A DNA stretch of 64,000 nt, from NCBI GenBank assembly GCA_013152475.1, contig JAADGH010000247.1:24025-88024 (forward strand), given 5' to 3'. This DNA comes from Planctomycetota bacterium (GTDB lineage: Bacteria > Planctomycetota > Brocadiia > JAADGH01). This document shows positions 51,764 to 60,046 of the stretch, one piece after another. The notes under the pieces are model-generated. The model saw only the letters and a program-made list of their open reading frames with translations. It searched no databases and was not told the origin of the DNA. The position numbers and the translations under genes were made by a program. Each line of letters opens with the position of its first letter. Position 1 is the first letter of the stretch.

Positions 51764-54454
51764 CTATTCCGCCTCGAGCCAGTTGTCGCCAACGGCGATG
51801 TTGACCTTCACCGGGACGTCGAGCGTGATCGCTGAACGCATGTCTTTCTCGATGATCCCGTGCGCCTCCGGCAGTTCGACCTTCGGCACCTCAAAGACCA
51901 GTTCGTCATGGATCTGAAGGATCATCCGCGTCCTCATCTCTTTCCTTTGGAGATGGCCGTAGACATCATTCATGGCCACCTTGATCATGTCGGCCGCGGT
52001 GCCCTGGATCACCGCATTGAACGCAGCCCGTTCGGCGGCTGATCTCTCCACCGGTTTCGAGGAGATCAGGGCCGAGAAATACCTCCGGCGTCCCAGAAGG
52101 GTGGATACATAGCCGTTTGTCCGGGCGGCGCTCAGCGTTTCTTCGATGAACTCCCGCACCCGGCGGTATCGATCGAAGTAGGAATCAATAAACTGCTTTG
52201 CCTCGTGAACGGGAACACCAAGCTCTTTGGACAGCCCGAAGGGCGTCTTGCCGTAGATCACGCTGAAGTTGATGGTCTTTGCACGGTAGCGCATCTCCGT
52301 GGTAACGTCCTTCTGGTCCACACCGAAGATCTGCGATGCGACGAAACGGTGGATGTCCAGGTCGTTCTTGAATGCCTTCACCAGCGTCTCGTCGCCGCAG
52401 AAATGGGCGAGGACGCGGAGCTCGATCTGCGAGTAATCGGCCGTCAAGAGAACCTGGCCGTCCCCGGAGGGCACGAAGGCCCGGCGGATAGTCCTGCCCA
52501 GTTCGGTCTTGATCGGGATGTTCTGGAGGTTCGGCTCGCTGCTGCTCAGGCGGCCGGTGGCGGTGGCGGTCTGGTTGAAGGAGGCGTGGATTTTTCCGTC
52601 CCTGGCATTTACCTGCGCCGGCAGCGCATCCACATAGGTCGATTTCAGCTTGCTGAGCTTCCGGTATTCGATCACCAGTGCGGGCAGTTTTTCATCGTTT
52701 TGCGCGGCCAGGAGCTGGAGTGTGTCCGCATCGGTCGCGCGCTGGGTTCGCTTCTTTGTTTTTCGCTTTTCGGGAACTTCCAGGCCGAGCTTGTCGTAAA
52801 GAATTTCGCCCAGTTGTTTTGTGGACGAGATGTTGAACTCCTCCCCGGCCTCCTCGTAGATATCCTTTTCCAGGGCCTGGAGCTGCCGGTCGAGATCGGC
52901 GGACATCGCCTTGAGGAAATCAACGTCCACCTTCACGCCGTTCCATTCCATTTCCGTCAGCACGCTGATGAGTGGCGCCTCCACCCCGTGGAACAGGTTG
53001 AGAAGCTCCCGTCCCTTTAATTCCTCCTCCAGCACGTTGGCCAGGCGGAGAGTGATGTCGGCGTCTTCACAGGCGTACTCGGATACCTTGGCCACGTCGA
53101 TGTCGGCCATGGATTTTTGGTCTTTGCCCCCGCCGATGAGATCGGTGATCGGGATGTTCCTATGGCCGAGATGCGTGAGGGCCAAGTCGTCCAGGTTGTA
53201 TCGCCGGCTGCCGCTCCCGCAGAGGTAGGCGGCGACCATCGTATCGAATACGATGCCTTTCAGGTGAATGTCGGCGTTCCGCAGAACAAGCGCATCGTAT
53301 TTAATATTCTGGCCGATCTTGCCGGCCTTCTCGTCCTCAAGAAGGGGCTTCAGGGCCGCCAGCGTCCTCTTCTCGTCGAGCAGGTTCGCCCCTTCCGGCC
53401 CCCGAATCGGAAGATAATACGCCTCTCTCTCCTTCCATGCGAACGACAGGCCGACAATCTCTGCATCGATGGGGGAGAGGGAGGTCGTCTCGATGTCCAC
53501 AGAAAAGCGCTCTTGTTTTTTCAGGGCCGCCAGGAAGGAATCGAACGCCTCCTCGGTATCCACCGTGTGATACGCGGTTTCCTCTGCCTCCGTCTCCGGT
53601 TCCATTAGGTCCGATAGCAACCGGTTGAAGCCGAGTCTCTGGTAAAGCTCTTTCAATGCCTCCGCATCCGGTTCTTTCAGGCGGCACTCGTTCAGGTCGA
53701 AGTCCAGATCGACGTCCGTGTCGATCGTGACGAGGCGTTTGCTGAGGCGGGCCTGGTCGGCGAACTGCTCCAGGTTCTCGCGCCGCTTCTTCTGCTTGAT
53801 TTTGTCTGTGTTGGCCAGGACCGCTTCCATCGACCCGAACTGGTGGATCAGTTCGAGGGCCGTCTTGGGGCCGATCTTCGGCACGCCGGGAACATTGTCC
53901 GAGCTGTCTCCGGCCAGGGCCATGACATCGATCAGTTGTTCGGGCGCGATTCCCTTCTCCTTCCTGAGGGTGTCCACCGTCTTCAGCCGGTTCTTGGTCG
54001 CGTTGAGGACGGTGATTTGCTCGTCAAGAAGCTGGTCGGCATCCTTGTCGCTTGTGACGATGACGGTTTCCACGCCGTCGTTTTCCGCAGCCACCTGCTT
54101 GGCGATGGTGCCGAGGAGATCATCCGCCTCGTAGCCCTCCTTGGTATATATAGGAATGCGAAAGGCCCTCAAGAGCTCATAGACGATGGGGACCTGGGCG
54201 TCGTACTCCGGGGGGGCCGGGGGACGGTTTGCTTTATAGTCCGGGTATTGCTCGTGACGGAATGTCGGCTTGCCGACATCAAAGGCCACGGCCAGGTAAT
54301 CGGGGGTTTGCTCTCGGATCAGTTTTTGCAGCATTTTGGTGAAGCCCAAAACGGCATTCGTGGGCGTCCCGTCCGGGCCGGTCAGGCCCTTAATGGCAAA
54401 AAACGCCTGAAACAGATGCGAATGTCCGTCGATGAGAAACAGCTTCTCGGACAT
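51764..54454 (-). CDS. polA: DNA polymerase I
   Basis: Repair and replication polymerase, 896 aa, with all three domains. The N-terminal 5'-3' nuclease begins LFLIDGHSHLFQAFF. The 3'-5' exonuclease keeps the DxE motif (SVDIETTSL), so proofreading is probably active. The polymerase has motif A (DYSQIELRVLAHF), motif B (RAKTINFSVIYG, with the Phe of the E. coli enzyme) and motif C (QIHDELVFE). It leads the polA-coaE-rho-glpA-like unit. The 5' leader is unusually long if the promoter at 54828-54856 is the one used. Confidence 0.98.
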   Translation of the reverse strand: MSEKLFLIDGHSHLFQAFFAIKGLTGPDGTPTNAVLGFTKMLQKLIREQTPDYLAVAFDVGKPTFRHEQYPDYKANRPPAPPEYDAQVPIVYELLRAFRIPIYTKEGYEADDLLGTIAKQVAAENDGVETVIVTSDKDADQLLDEQITVLNATKNRLKTVDTLRKEKGIAPEQLIDVMALAGDSSDNVPGVPKIGPKTALELIHQFGSMEAVLANTDKIKQKKRRENLEQFADQARLSKRLVTIDTDVDLDFDLNECRLKEPDAEALKELYQRLGFNRLLSDLMEPETEAEETAYHTVDTEEAFDSFLAALKKQERFSVDIETTSLSPIDAEIVGLSFAWKEREAYYLPIRGPEGANLLDEKRTLAALKPLLEDEKAGKIGQNIKYDALVLRNADIHLKGIVFDTMVAAYLCGSGSRRYNLDDLALTHLGHRNIPITDLIGGGKDQKSMADIDVAKVSEYACEDADITLRLANVLEEELKGRELLNLFHGVEAPLISVLTEMEWNGVKVDVDFLKAMSADLDRQLQALEKDIYEEAGEEFNISSTKQLGEILYDKLGLEVPEKRKTKKRTQRATDADTLQLLAAQNDEKLPALVIEYRKLSKLKSTYVDALPAQVNARDGKIHASFNQTATATGRLSSSEPNLQNIPIKTELGRTIRRAFVPSGDGQVLLTADYSQIELRVLAHFCGDETLVKAFKNDLDIHRFVASQIFGVDQKDVTTEMRYRAKTINFSVIYGKTPFGLSKELGVPVHEAKQFIDSYFDRYRRVREFIEETLSAARTNGYVSTLLGRRRYFSALISSKPVERSAAERAAFNAVIQGTAADMIKVAMNDVYGHLQRKEMRTRMILQIHDELVFEVPKVELPEAHGIIEKDMRSAITLDVPVKVNIAVGDNWLEAE

Positions 54455-54821
54455 GCGAGACGATCTCTTGGCCTATTTGGTTGCAGTGGCAGCGAATAGG
54501 TGCTTTCAGCGAAAGGCAATCCGCCTTACGGCGGCGGGAGCGGAAAGCGAACTTTCCTTATCGACGCCAACCCTTCCACGGGGTCCATTCTCCCGAAGGC
54601 GAACGGGTATATTGGATTTCCATGCCTGCCCACAGCTCCTGGGCATATCAGGCTGACAAAACGCGAAGCAACACGGAACCGGCACGGAAATCATACAGAC
54701 AGTCGAAAAAGCCCAATGGCACGCTACGCGCAAACTGGGTGTACTGAATTACGGGTCGCGTGAGAAGGTCTGTGTGTCCTATGCCGACAGTAGCTTGAGG
54801 GAGAACGCATGGCCCCTTACA
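54455..54821 (-). other. structured 5' leader of polA or separate ncRNA
   Basis: About 370 bases without a convincing gene lie downstream of a strong minus-strand promoter. On the minus strand the RNA would contain GGAAAG-UUCG-CUUUCC (54542-54557), CCGCC-GUAA-GGCGG (54521-54534), a TGCCCA/TGGGCA hairpin (54627-54645), an ACGCG/CGCGT stem (54726-54761) and CCTATT/AATAGG beside the polA start (54472-54500). The UUCG and GNRA loops appear only on this strand. It does not match tmRNA, RNase P, SRP, 6S or a known riboswitch that I can recall. Confidence 0.45.
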
Positions 54822-54827
54822 CACAAC

Positions 54828-54856
54828 ATTGTAAACATCCAATCCATTCCTGTCAA
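54828..54856 (-). promoter_or_regulatory. sigma-70 promoter reading towards polA
   Basis: Minus-strand TTGACA (54851-54856), 17-bp spacer, TACAAT (54828-54833); one mismatch to consensus. Confidence 0.7.
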
Positions 54857-54879
54857 GTGTTTTTTCCGTGTTTTTTTAC

Positions 54880-54907
54880 TTGACAATTTGCCATAATCCC
54901 TTACACT
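54880..54907 (+). promoter_or_regulatory. sigma-70 promoter for the coiled-coil membrane protein
   Basis: TTGACA (54880-54885), 16-bp spacer, TACACT (54902-54907), preceded by T-rich sequence (54860-54880) that could act as an UP element. Leader of about 55 nt. Confidence 0.7.
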
Positions 54908-54968
54908 GTTTGGACTGCCGTTCGCGAGTCGTTGTTCGTCAATACACCAGCTCAGAAGGAGAACACAC

Positions 54969-56243
54969 ATGGCACGGCGAACCGTTCGGGCCGTGGGCCA
55001 GGAGTCTTCTGTTCCTCTGATCATCTTTATCGTCACCACCGTCGCCGCCTTGATCGGGTGCTACCTCCTCTACTCGCAGTGGCAGGCCGAGCGGACCGCC
55101 AGGCAGGGGCTGGACAACAACATCACCGAGGCCATCTACAAGAAGCTGCAGGCCGCACCCGATCCGGACCTGCGCACCAAACTCGAGAACAGCCGGGAGA
55201 GCCTCGAAGGCACCGGCTCGCGCACGCCATACGGCAACGACTTCTTTGCCGTGGTCGATCACGTTACGGGGCGGATGGTCAAGCTCTGGAAGGTGACCGA
55301 CGAAAAAGTCGGGTGGGACCTGAACTCCGCATTGAGCGAAGGGGAGGGGGGCATTCCTGCCGCGCTTACTTATGAGGGCAAAGAATACGACAACCTGAAG
55401 AGCATGCTGGGCGAGCTTGAGGGGGAGCTGTCGAAATGCAAGCGCGACTTAGCCCAAAGGGACAGCGACCTCAAGACGGTCCAGGGCAAGCTGGCGCAGC
55501 TCATCCAAACCGTCAAGCAGGCCGAGGAAGGCTACAAGAAACAGGTCGCCGAACTCCAGAAAACCGTGAAAACGAAAGACGAACAGATCAAGAAGGTCGA
55601 AGCCGACGCCAAGGGCAAAGTGGACGCCGCCCACACGGAGGCCGTGAAGGCCCAGGAAGCGGTCGCCAAAGAAAAGGAAACACTCAAGGCCGAAGAAGCG
55701 AAGGTTCGGGCCAAGGTGAAGGCCCATCTCGGGAAGGTGCGCAGCGTCCTCGATGAGAAGCATATCTCGTCCCATGTCGAGGTCCCTCCCGATGCGAGCG
55801 TGGAACAGATATGTGACGCGGTTGCCATGCTGCTTGAGCGAGCGCTGACACCCAGCAAGACGGTAACAAAGGTCATCGACTACGACGGCAAGGTCATCCA
55901 GATCGCCTTGGACATCGGCCGCGCCTACATTGATGTGGGCAAGATGGACGGAGTCAAGAAGGGCCAGATCTACACCGTCTATCGTGTCGGCAAGGCGGGC
56001 ATGAGAATACCAAAGGCCGAGGTGGAGATCGTCAAGGTGGACAATACCTTCAGCACGGTCGGGATTCTGAAGCACAACCCGCGCGACCCGATCCTGCCCG
56101 GAGATATCATCATCTCACCGGAGACATTGAAGGCTCAGCAGGCGGCCCTTAGCGCCCAAGCTGCACCTCCAACCGAAAAGGCCGGGGAGGCGGTAAAAGG
56201 GGGCGGCGATGAAAAGAAGGAAGTGAAAAAAGAGGAACAATAA
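54969..56243 (+). CDS. membrane-anchored coiled-coil protein, function unknown
   Basis: Protein of 424 aa. One membrane helix at ~17-38 (LIIFIVTTVAALIGCYLLY) after a basic start suggests the rest lies outside the cytoplasm. Residues ~140-265 are a long coiled coil rich in Lys, Glu and Gln. Residues ~295-390 form a beta-rich domain (VIQIALDIGRAYIDVGKMDGVKKGQIYTVYRVG, then LPGDIIIS) like those of cell-envelope proteins that read out hairpin-type barrels. The tail is Lys/Glu-rich. AGAAGGAG precedes ATG 54969. Possibly a cell-wall or secretion accessory; no family named. Confidence 0.78.
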   Translation: MARRTVRAVGQESSVPLIIFIVTTVAALIGCYLLYSQWQAERTARQGLDNNITEAIYKKLQAAPDPDLRTKLENSRESLEGTGSRTPYGNDFFAVVDHVTGRMVKLWKVTDEKVGWDLNSALSEGEGGIPAALTYEGKEYDNLKSMLGELEGELSKCKRDLAQRDSDLKTVQGKLAQLIQTVKQAEEGYKKQVAELQKTVKTKDEQIKKVEADAKGKVDAAHTEAVKAQEAVAKEKETLKAEEAKVRAKVKAHLGKVRSVLDEKHISSHVEVPPDASVEQICDAVAMLLERALTPSKTVTKVIDYDGKVIQIALDIGRAYIDVGKMDGVKKGQIYTVYRVGKAGMRIPKAEVEIVKVDNTFSTVGILKHNPRDPILPGDIIISPETLKAQQAALSAQAAPPTEKAGEAVKGGGDEKKEVKKEEQ

Positions 56244-56254
56244 CGGCCGTATCC

Positions 56255-56389
56255 TCACTTCTTGGGTGGATTTTTCTTCTTTCGCTTTCGCCAGACATAC
56301 ACCCCGAGCGCCGATGGCATGCCTAACACAAGCACCGCCCAAAGCGCAACGAGTACGATCAACTCATAAGCGCCCAGGTTGAAAAGCAT
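56255..56389 (-). CDS. 44-aa single-span membrane protein
   Basis: Small gene, 44 aa, too short for usual gene-finding cut-offs. It starts ATG 56389 after GAGAGAGG and stops TGA at 56255. Residues ~6-32 form a single hydrophobic helix (LGAYELIVLVALWAVLVLG in its first part), followed by a strongly basic tail (WRKRKKKNPPKK), implying the tail faces the cytoplasm. A near-consensus promoter at 56414-56442 supports it. The GxxEL pattern at the start of the helix recalls TatA, but the amphipathic second helix is absent. Confidence 0.65.
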   Translation of the reverse strand: MLFNLGAYELIVLVALWAVLVLGMPSALGVYVWRKRKKKNPPKK

Positions 56390-56413
56390 CGTCCTCTCTC
56401 CCGTCTATCCCTT

Positions 56414-56442
56414 AGATTATCACACCATGGGGCCTGTGTCAA
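56414..56442 (-). promoter_or_regulatory. sigma-70 promoter for the 44-aa membrane protein
   Basis: Minus-strand TTGACA (56437-56442), 17-bp spacer, TAATCT (56414-56419), about 25 bp before the start codon. Confidence 0.65.
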
Positions 56443-56599
56443 CACCCCCGGTCGAGGAGCTTCCCGACACCCCATGCGCTTTCAGAGATGACAGGGCGTG
56501 GGTCCCGCAAGCTGAATTTCGCAACCCAAATGACCAACAGTGGTTACGCTTGATCACGTCCGCATTCTGGGGAAAGTCCCGCCCCTCTCTCTTTGCGCC

Positions 56600-56628
56600 T
56601 TGACTTTCCTGCCGGGTGCCATTAGAAT
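56600..56628 (+). promoter_or_regulatory. sigma-70 promoter for the glycyl-radical activase
   Basis: TTGACT (56600-56605), 17-bp spacer, TAGAAT (56623-56628), followed by the start at 56664. Confidence 0.7.
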
Positions 56629-56663
56629 CCTGCTTTTTCTTGGGACGTGCCACGGGAAGTATC

Positions 56664-57563
56664 ATGGAAGGTATGATTTTCGACATCAAGAAATTCGCCG
56701 TCCACGACGGTCCCGGCATCCGCACCACCCTCTTCTTCAAGGGATGTCCCCTCTCCTGCCGTTGGTGCCACAATCCGGAATCCATCAGCCCCGATCCACA
56801 GATTGTCTTTTTCGAGCAGAAGTGCATCGGGTGTAAAAAATGTTTCGAAGCATGTGAAACCGGCGCCTTGATCCTTACCGAATACGGCCGCAAATATAAC
56901 CCCCGGAAGTGTGTCCTCTGTGGCAAGTGTGTGGAGACGTGCTATGCCGAGGCGCAGGTGATGGAGGGCCGCACGATTACCGTAGAGGAGGCCGTCAAGG
57001 AGATCGAGAAGGACCGGCCATTCTACGAAAACTCCGGCGGCGGCGCGACCTTCTCCGGCGGGGAACCCATGATGCAACTCGACTTCCTCATCGCCCTCGC
57101 CAAAGAGTGCAAGAGCCGTGACTTCCACACGGCGCTCGACACCTCCGGATATGCACGCTGGGAAAACTATCTCAAGGTCATCGACTCCATCGATCTCATC
57201 CTCTACGACATGAAGCACATGGACCCGGCAAAGCACAAAAAATTCACGGGTGTAGAGAATAAACTGATCCTGGCCAACGCCAGGCGCCTTGATAAGCACG
57301 GCAAGACGATGTGGATCCGGGTTCCTGTTGTCCCCGACTGCAATGACAGCGTTGAAAACATGCAGGCCGCAGCGGATTACTTCAGAGACTTCCGGCATGT
57401 CGAGCGAGTGGAGCTCTTGCCCTACCACCGTCTGGCCGAATCGAAATACCGCCGCCTCCACAAACATTACTCCCTGGAAGGCACCGAAACGCCGCCTGAG
57501 AAGCGCCTGAAAGAGCTCGCCAAGCCCTTCGAAGACGCCGGGCTTAACGTGAAAATCGGATAG
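56664..57563 (+). CDS. glycyl-radical enzyme activating protein (PflA-like)
   Basis: Radical SAM activase, 299 aa from ATG 56664; ATG 56673 is an alternative. The SAM cluster motif is Cys28, Cys32 and Cys35 in CPLSCRWC. A ferredoxin-like insertion with two 4-Cys sets (Cys54, 57, 60, 64 and Cys83, 86, 89, 93) marks the class that activates B12-independent dehydratases, choline lyase or similar glycyl-radical enzymes. GGEP follows as expected. No glycyl-radical enzyme is encoded in this window, so the target must lie elsewhere. It indicates an anaerobic lifestyle. Confidence 0.93.
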   Translation: MEGMIFDIKKFAVHDGPGIRTTLFFKGCPLSCRWCHNPESISPDPQIVFFEQKCIGCKKCFEACETGALILTEYGRKYNPRKCVLCGKCVETCYAEAQVMEGRTITVEEAVKEIEKDRPFYENSGGGATFSGGEPMMQLDFLIALAKECKSRDFHTALDTSGYARWENYLKVIDSIDLILYDMKHMDPAKHKKFTGVENKLILANARRLDKHGKTMWIRVPVVPDCNDSVENMQAAADYFRDFRHVERVELLPYHRLAESKYRRLHKHYSLEGTETPPEKRLKELAKPFEDAGLNVKIG

Positions 57564-57593
57564 CAAACCACCAGAGGGAAGGAGAACATATTT

Positions 57594-60035
57594 ATGAGGT
57601 TGCACATGGCCCTTGTAACGGCCGCCTCTCTGCTCCTGCTCGCCGTCGCCGTCGTGGACGGCGACCTGATCCTCGTTGATGATGGAACGCCCAAGGCGTC
57701 CATCGTCATCCCGGGTTCCCCCTCGCCCACCGAGCAATTCGCTGCCGAGGAACTCCAAAAGTACATCGAGCAGATGTCCGGCGCCAGGTTGCCCATCGTC
57801 CCGGACCAACAGAAGCCCGAGGGAACCCTTGTCTCCGTCGGAAAAACGAAACTCGCCACGGTCACCGTTCCCAGCCAGATGCCCAGTCCCGATCCCTACA
57901 TCATCAAGACCGTTGACAGATCGCTCATCCTCCTCGGCAAAGGCGACCGGGGGACGATCTACAGCGTTTATTGGCTCCTCGAAAAGCACCTCGGTTGCCG
58001 CTGGGTCTTCCCTGGCCCTCTTGGGGACATCGTCCCAAAGAAACGCAGCATTACCGTCGGAGAACTGGACGAGTCCTACGAACCCGATTTCCGCTTTCGC
58101 ATTTGCGCCGGATTCAACCCGCCGGCCTGCATCGATTGGGCCATCAAACAAAGGATGCAACTCTATTCGCCAAGCCCCAAAATGTGGGCGAAGGAGGATA
58201 TGATCAAGCGCGGCGGCTTCGTCAAAGGAACGATGCACCACGCCTTCCACCGGCTTTTCCCCGCCGAGCAGTACTTCAAGGAACACCCGGAGTACTACGG
58301 TCTCTTTCGCGGCAAACGCACTGCCTCCCCAAGCCGCGGGCAGCTTTGCCTCTCCAACCCCGAGGTGGTCCGGCTGACGACGGAAAAGGCAAACCGATTC
58401 TTCGAGGAACACCCCGACGCCGAGTTCTTCTCGCTTTGCCCGGACGACAACATGAATTGGTGCGAATGTGAAAATTGCAGGGCCTTCGACTCCACAACCA
58501 TGGAACGCTGGGGACGAACATTCCCCGTCGTGACCGACCGGCTCATGGCCTTCGTCAACCAAGTCGCCGAGGGCCTGGAGAAGAAGCATCCCGGCAAGAT
58601 GATCTACACCTTCGCCTATCAGAACTATACCGATCCTCCGCTCAAGTACATGCCGCGGAAGAATGTCATCATCAGCCTGTGCCACATGGTCCCCGCCTGC
58701 TACGCCCACCCCCTGAAGGACCCGGATTGCGAGAAGAATGTCGCATTTATGAAGCTCCTTACGGGCTGGACGAAAATCCACAAAAACATGTGGTACTACG
58801 CCTACACCTGCAAGAGCATGTGGCAGGACATGCCCTGGCCCATCGCGCGCCGACTGGCCAAGGACATCCGCACCCTCCATGCCCAGGGCTTTCAGGGCTT
58901 CTATTCCCAGGGCAGCGGCATGCGCTGGGGGCAGCTCGGGGTCAACATGGTTCTCATGACCAAGCTGCTGTGGGATGTGGACACGGACGTGGAAGCCGTC
59001 CTCGATGACTACTTCAGAAGCTCCTTCGGGCCGGCCGCCGATGCCATGAAGAGCTACTACAATCTTCTTGAGAAGGAGTTTTCGCAACCTGGGATCTACA
59101 TCCACCACGAGGCCCGCGAGCAGGCGCCGCAGTTCCTCACCGCCGGGGTCTTTGCGAAATGCTTTGGCTACCTCGACGCCGCCGAAAAAGCCGCCGCAGG
59201 CGATGAGAAGATCCTCGCACGCATCAAGCCTGTCCGTATAGCTTTCGAGTACGCCAGGCTCTACCTCGAAGCGGACAGATACGAGAAGGCATTCAAGGAA
59301 ACAGACAGCGATGATGACCTGAAGAAAGCGGTCCAAACCTATCTCAAGATCGTTACGCTCCAGAAAGAGCATGGTGCTCATGCCATCAGCTACGGCGGTG
59401 TGAATCGTTATGTCAAGGGCCCCCTTGCGAAGCTCCAGGTGGAGCAGTTCGCACGAACCGGCGAGGCCGAGGGGCTCTCGATCAAATGGGACACAGAGAA
59501 CCTGCTGAAGAACCCCTCCTTCGAAGACAACGCGGATGGGAAACCGGCCGAGTGGCTGGGTCTGGGCCCTGGCCCGCGCGGCTCGGCAGCCTTGACAGAC
59601 GAGCGGGCCCACACAGGCAAGGGGTCCCTCGTGATGCAGGCAAAGAAGGACACCAAAACGCCCGACGAGACCGGCTTCTATAAGGCCGATTGGATTGCCG
59701 TCAGTGTCCTCAGCCCAAAGATTCCCGTCAAGAAGGGCGATATCTACCGCCTCATGGCCTGGATCAACATCCCGGAGCCGTTCACCGACACGAAACGTGG
59801 AGTGGCACTCGGACTGATCGGTTACGATGAAAAGGGAGAATCCCCTGTTCACTGGCGAGCAGGAAATATCGAAGTGAGGCGAATGAAGCGAACAGATGGA
59901 TGGCAACGCCTGGCGATCTTCCGGAAAATCGATGACCCGAAGATCAAGTCCATTGCCATTCGTTTGGGCATTGCGGGAACGGGAAAGGTCTTCATTGACG
60001 ACATCGAGCTCGTCAAGGGCGAAGAAACCAAGTAA
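57594..60035 (+). CDS. secreted DUF4838 protein with C-terminal carbohydrate-binding domain
   Basis: Exported protein of 813 aa with a signal peptide of about 23 residues. Residues ~25-150 resemble the small GH20-type N-terminal domain (AAEELQKYIEQMSGARLPIV). The central ~200-560 is DUF4838, with FSLCPDDNMNWCECENC and FYSQGSGMRWG segments whose acidic residues could be catalytic. Residues ~635-810 are a CBM4/9-type sandwich (NPSFEDNADGKPAEW, FIDDIEL). Found in polysaccharide-degrading bacteria, but the activity is not established. GGAAGGAG precedes ATG 57594. Confidence 0.85.
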   Translation: MRLHMALVTAASLLLLAVAVVDGDLILVDDGTPKASIVIPGSPSPTEQFAAEELQKYIEQMSGARLPIVPDQQKPEGTLVSVGKTKLATVTVPSQMPSPDPYIIKTVDRSLILLGKGDRGTIYSVYWLLEKHLGCRWVFPGPLGDIVPKKRSITVGELDESYEPDFRFRICAGFNPPACIDWAIKQRMQLYSPSPKMWAKEDMIKRGGFVKGTMHHAFHRLFPAEQYFKEHPEYYGLFRGKRTASPSRGQLCLSNPEVVRLTTEKANRFFEEHPDAEFFSLCPDDNMNWCECENCRAFDSTTMERWGRTFPVVTDRLMAFVNQVAEGLEKKHPGKMIYTFAYQNYTDPPLKYMPRKNVIISLCHMVPACYAHPLKDPDCEKNVAFMKLLTGWTKIHKNMWYYAYTCKSMWQDMPWPIARRLAKDIRTLHAQGFQGFYSQGSGMRWGQLGVNMVLMTKLLWDVDTDVEAVLDDYFRSSFGPAADAMKSYYNLLEKEFSQPGIYIHHEAREQAPQFLTAGVFAKCFGYLDAAEKAAAGDEKILARIKPVRIAFEYARLYLEADRYEKAFKETDSDDDLKKAVQTYLKIVTLQKEHGAHAISYGGVNRYVKGPLAKLQVEQFARTGEAEGLSIKWDTENLLKNPSFEDNADGKPAEWLGLGPGPRGSAALTDERAHTGKGSLVMQAKKDTKTPDETGFYKADWIAVSVLSPKIPVKKGDIYRLMAWINIPEPFTDTKRGVALGLIGYDEKGESPVHWRAGNIEVRRMKRTDGWQRLAIFRKIDDPKIKSIAIRLGIAGTGKVFIDDIELVKGEETK

Positions 60036-60046
60036 GGAGATTCCAC

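Noticed and set aside
54432..54763. Overlapping short frames in the polA upstream gap
   Set aside because: Several frames of 74-88 codons overlap on both strands without ribosome sites or protein-like composition. The hairpins and promoter suggest RNA or leader instead.
56255..56389. TatA translocase subunit
   Set aside because: The GxxEL-like start and helix are similar, but there is no FG hinge or amphipathic helix and the tail is simply basic.
56622..59906. 1094-codon open frame on the minus strand
   Set aside because: It lies fully opposite the glycyl-radical activase and DUF4838 genes, which have clear motifs, ribosome sites and signal peptide. The antisense product has no recognisable domain and reflects high GC at third codon positions.
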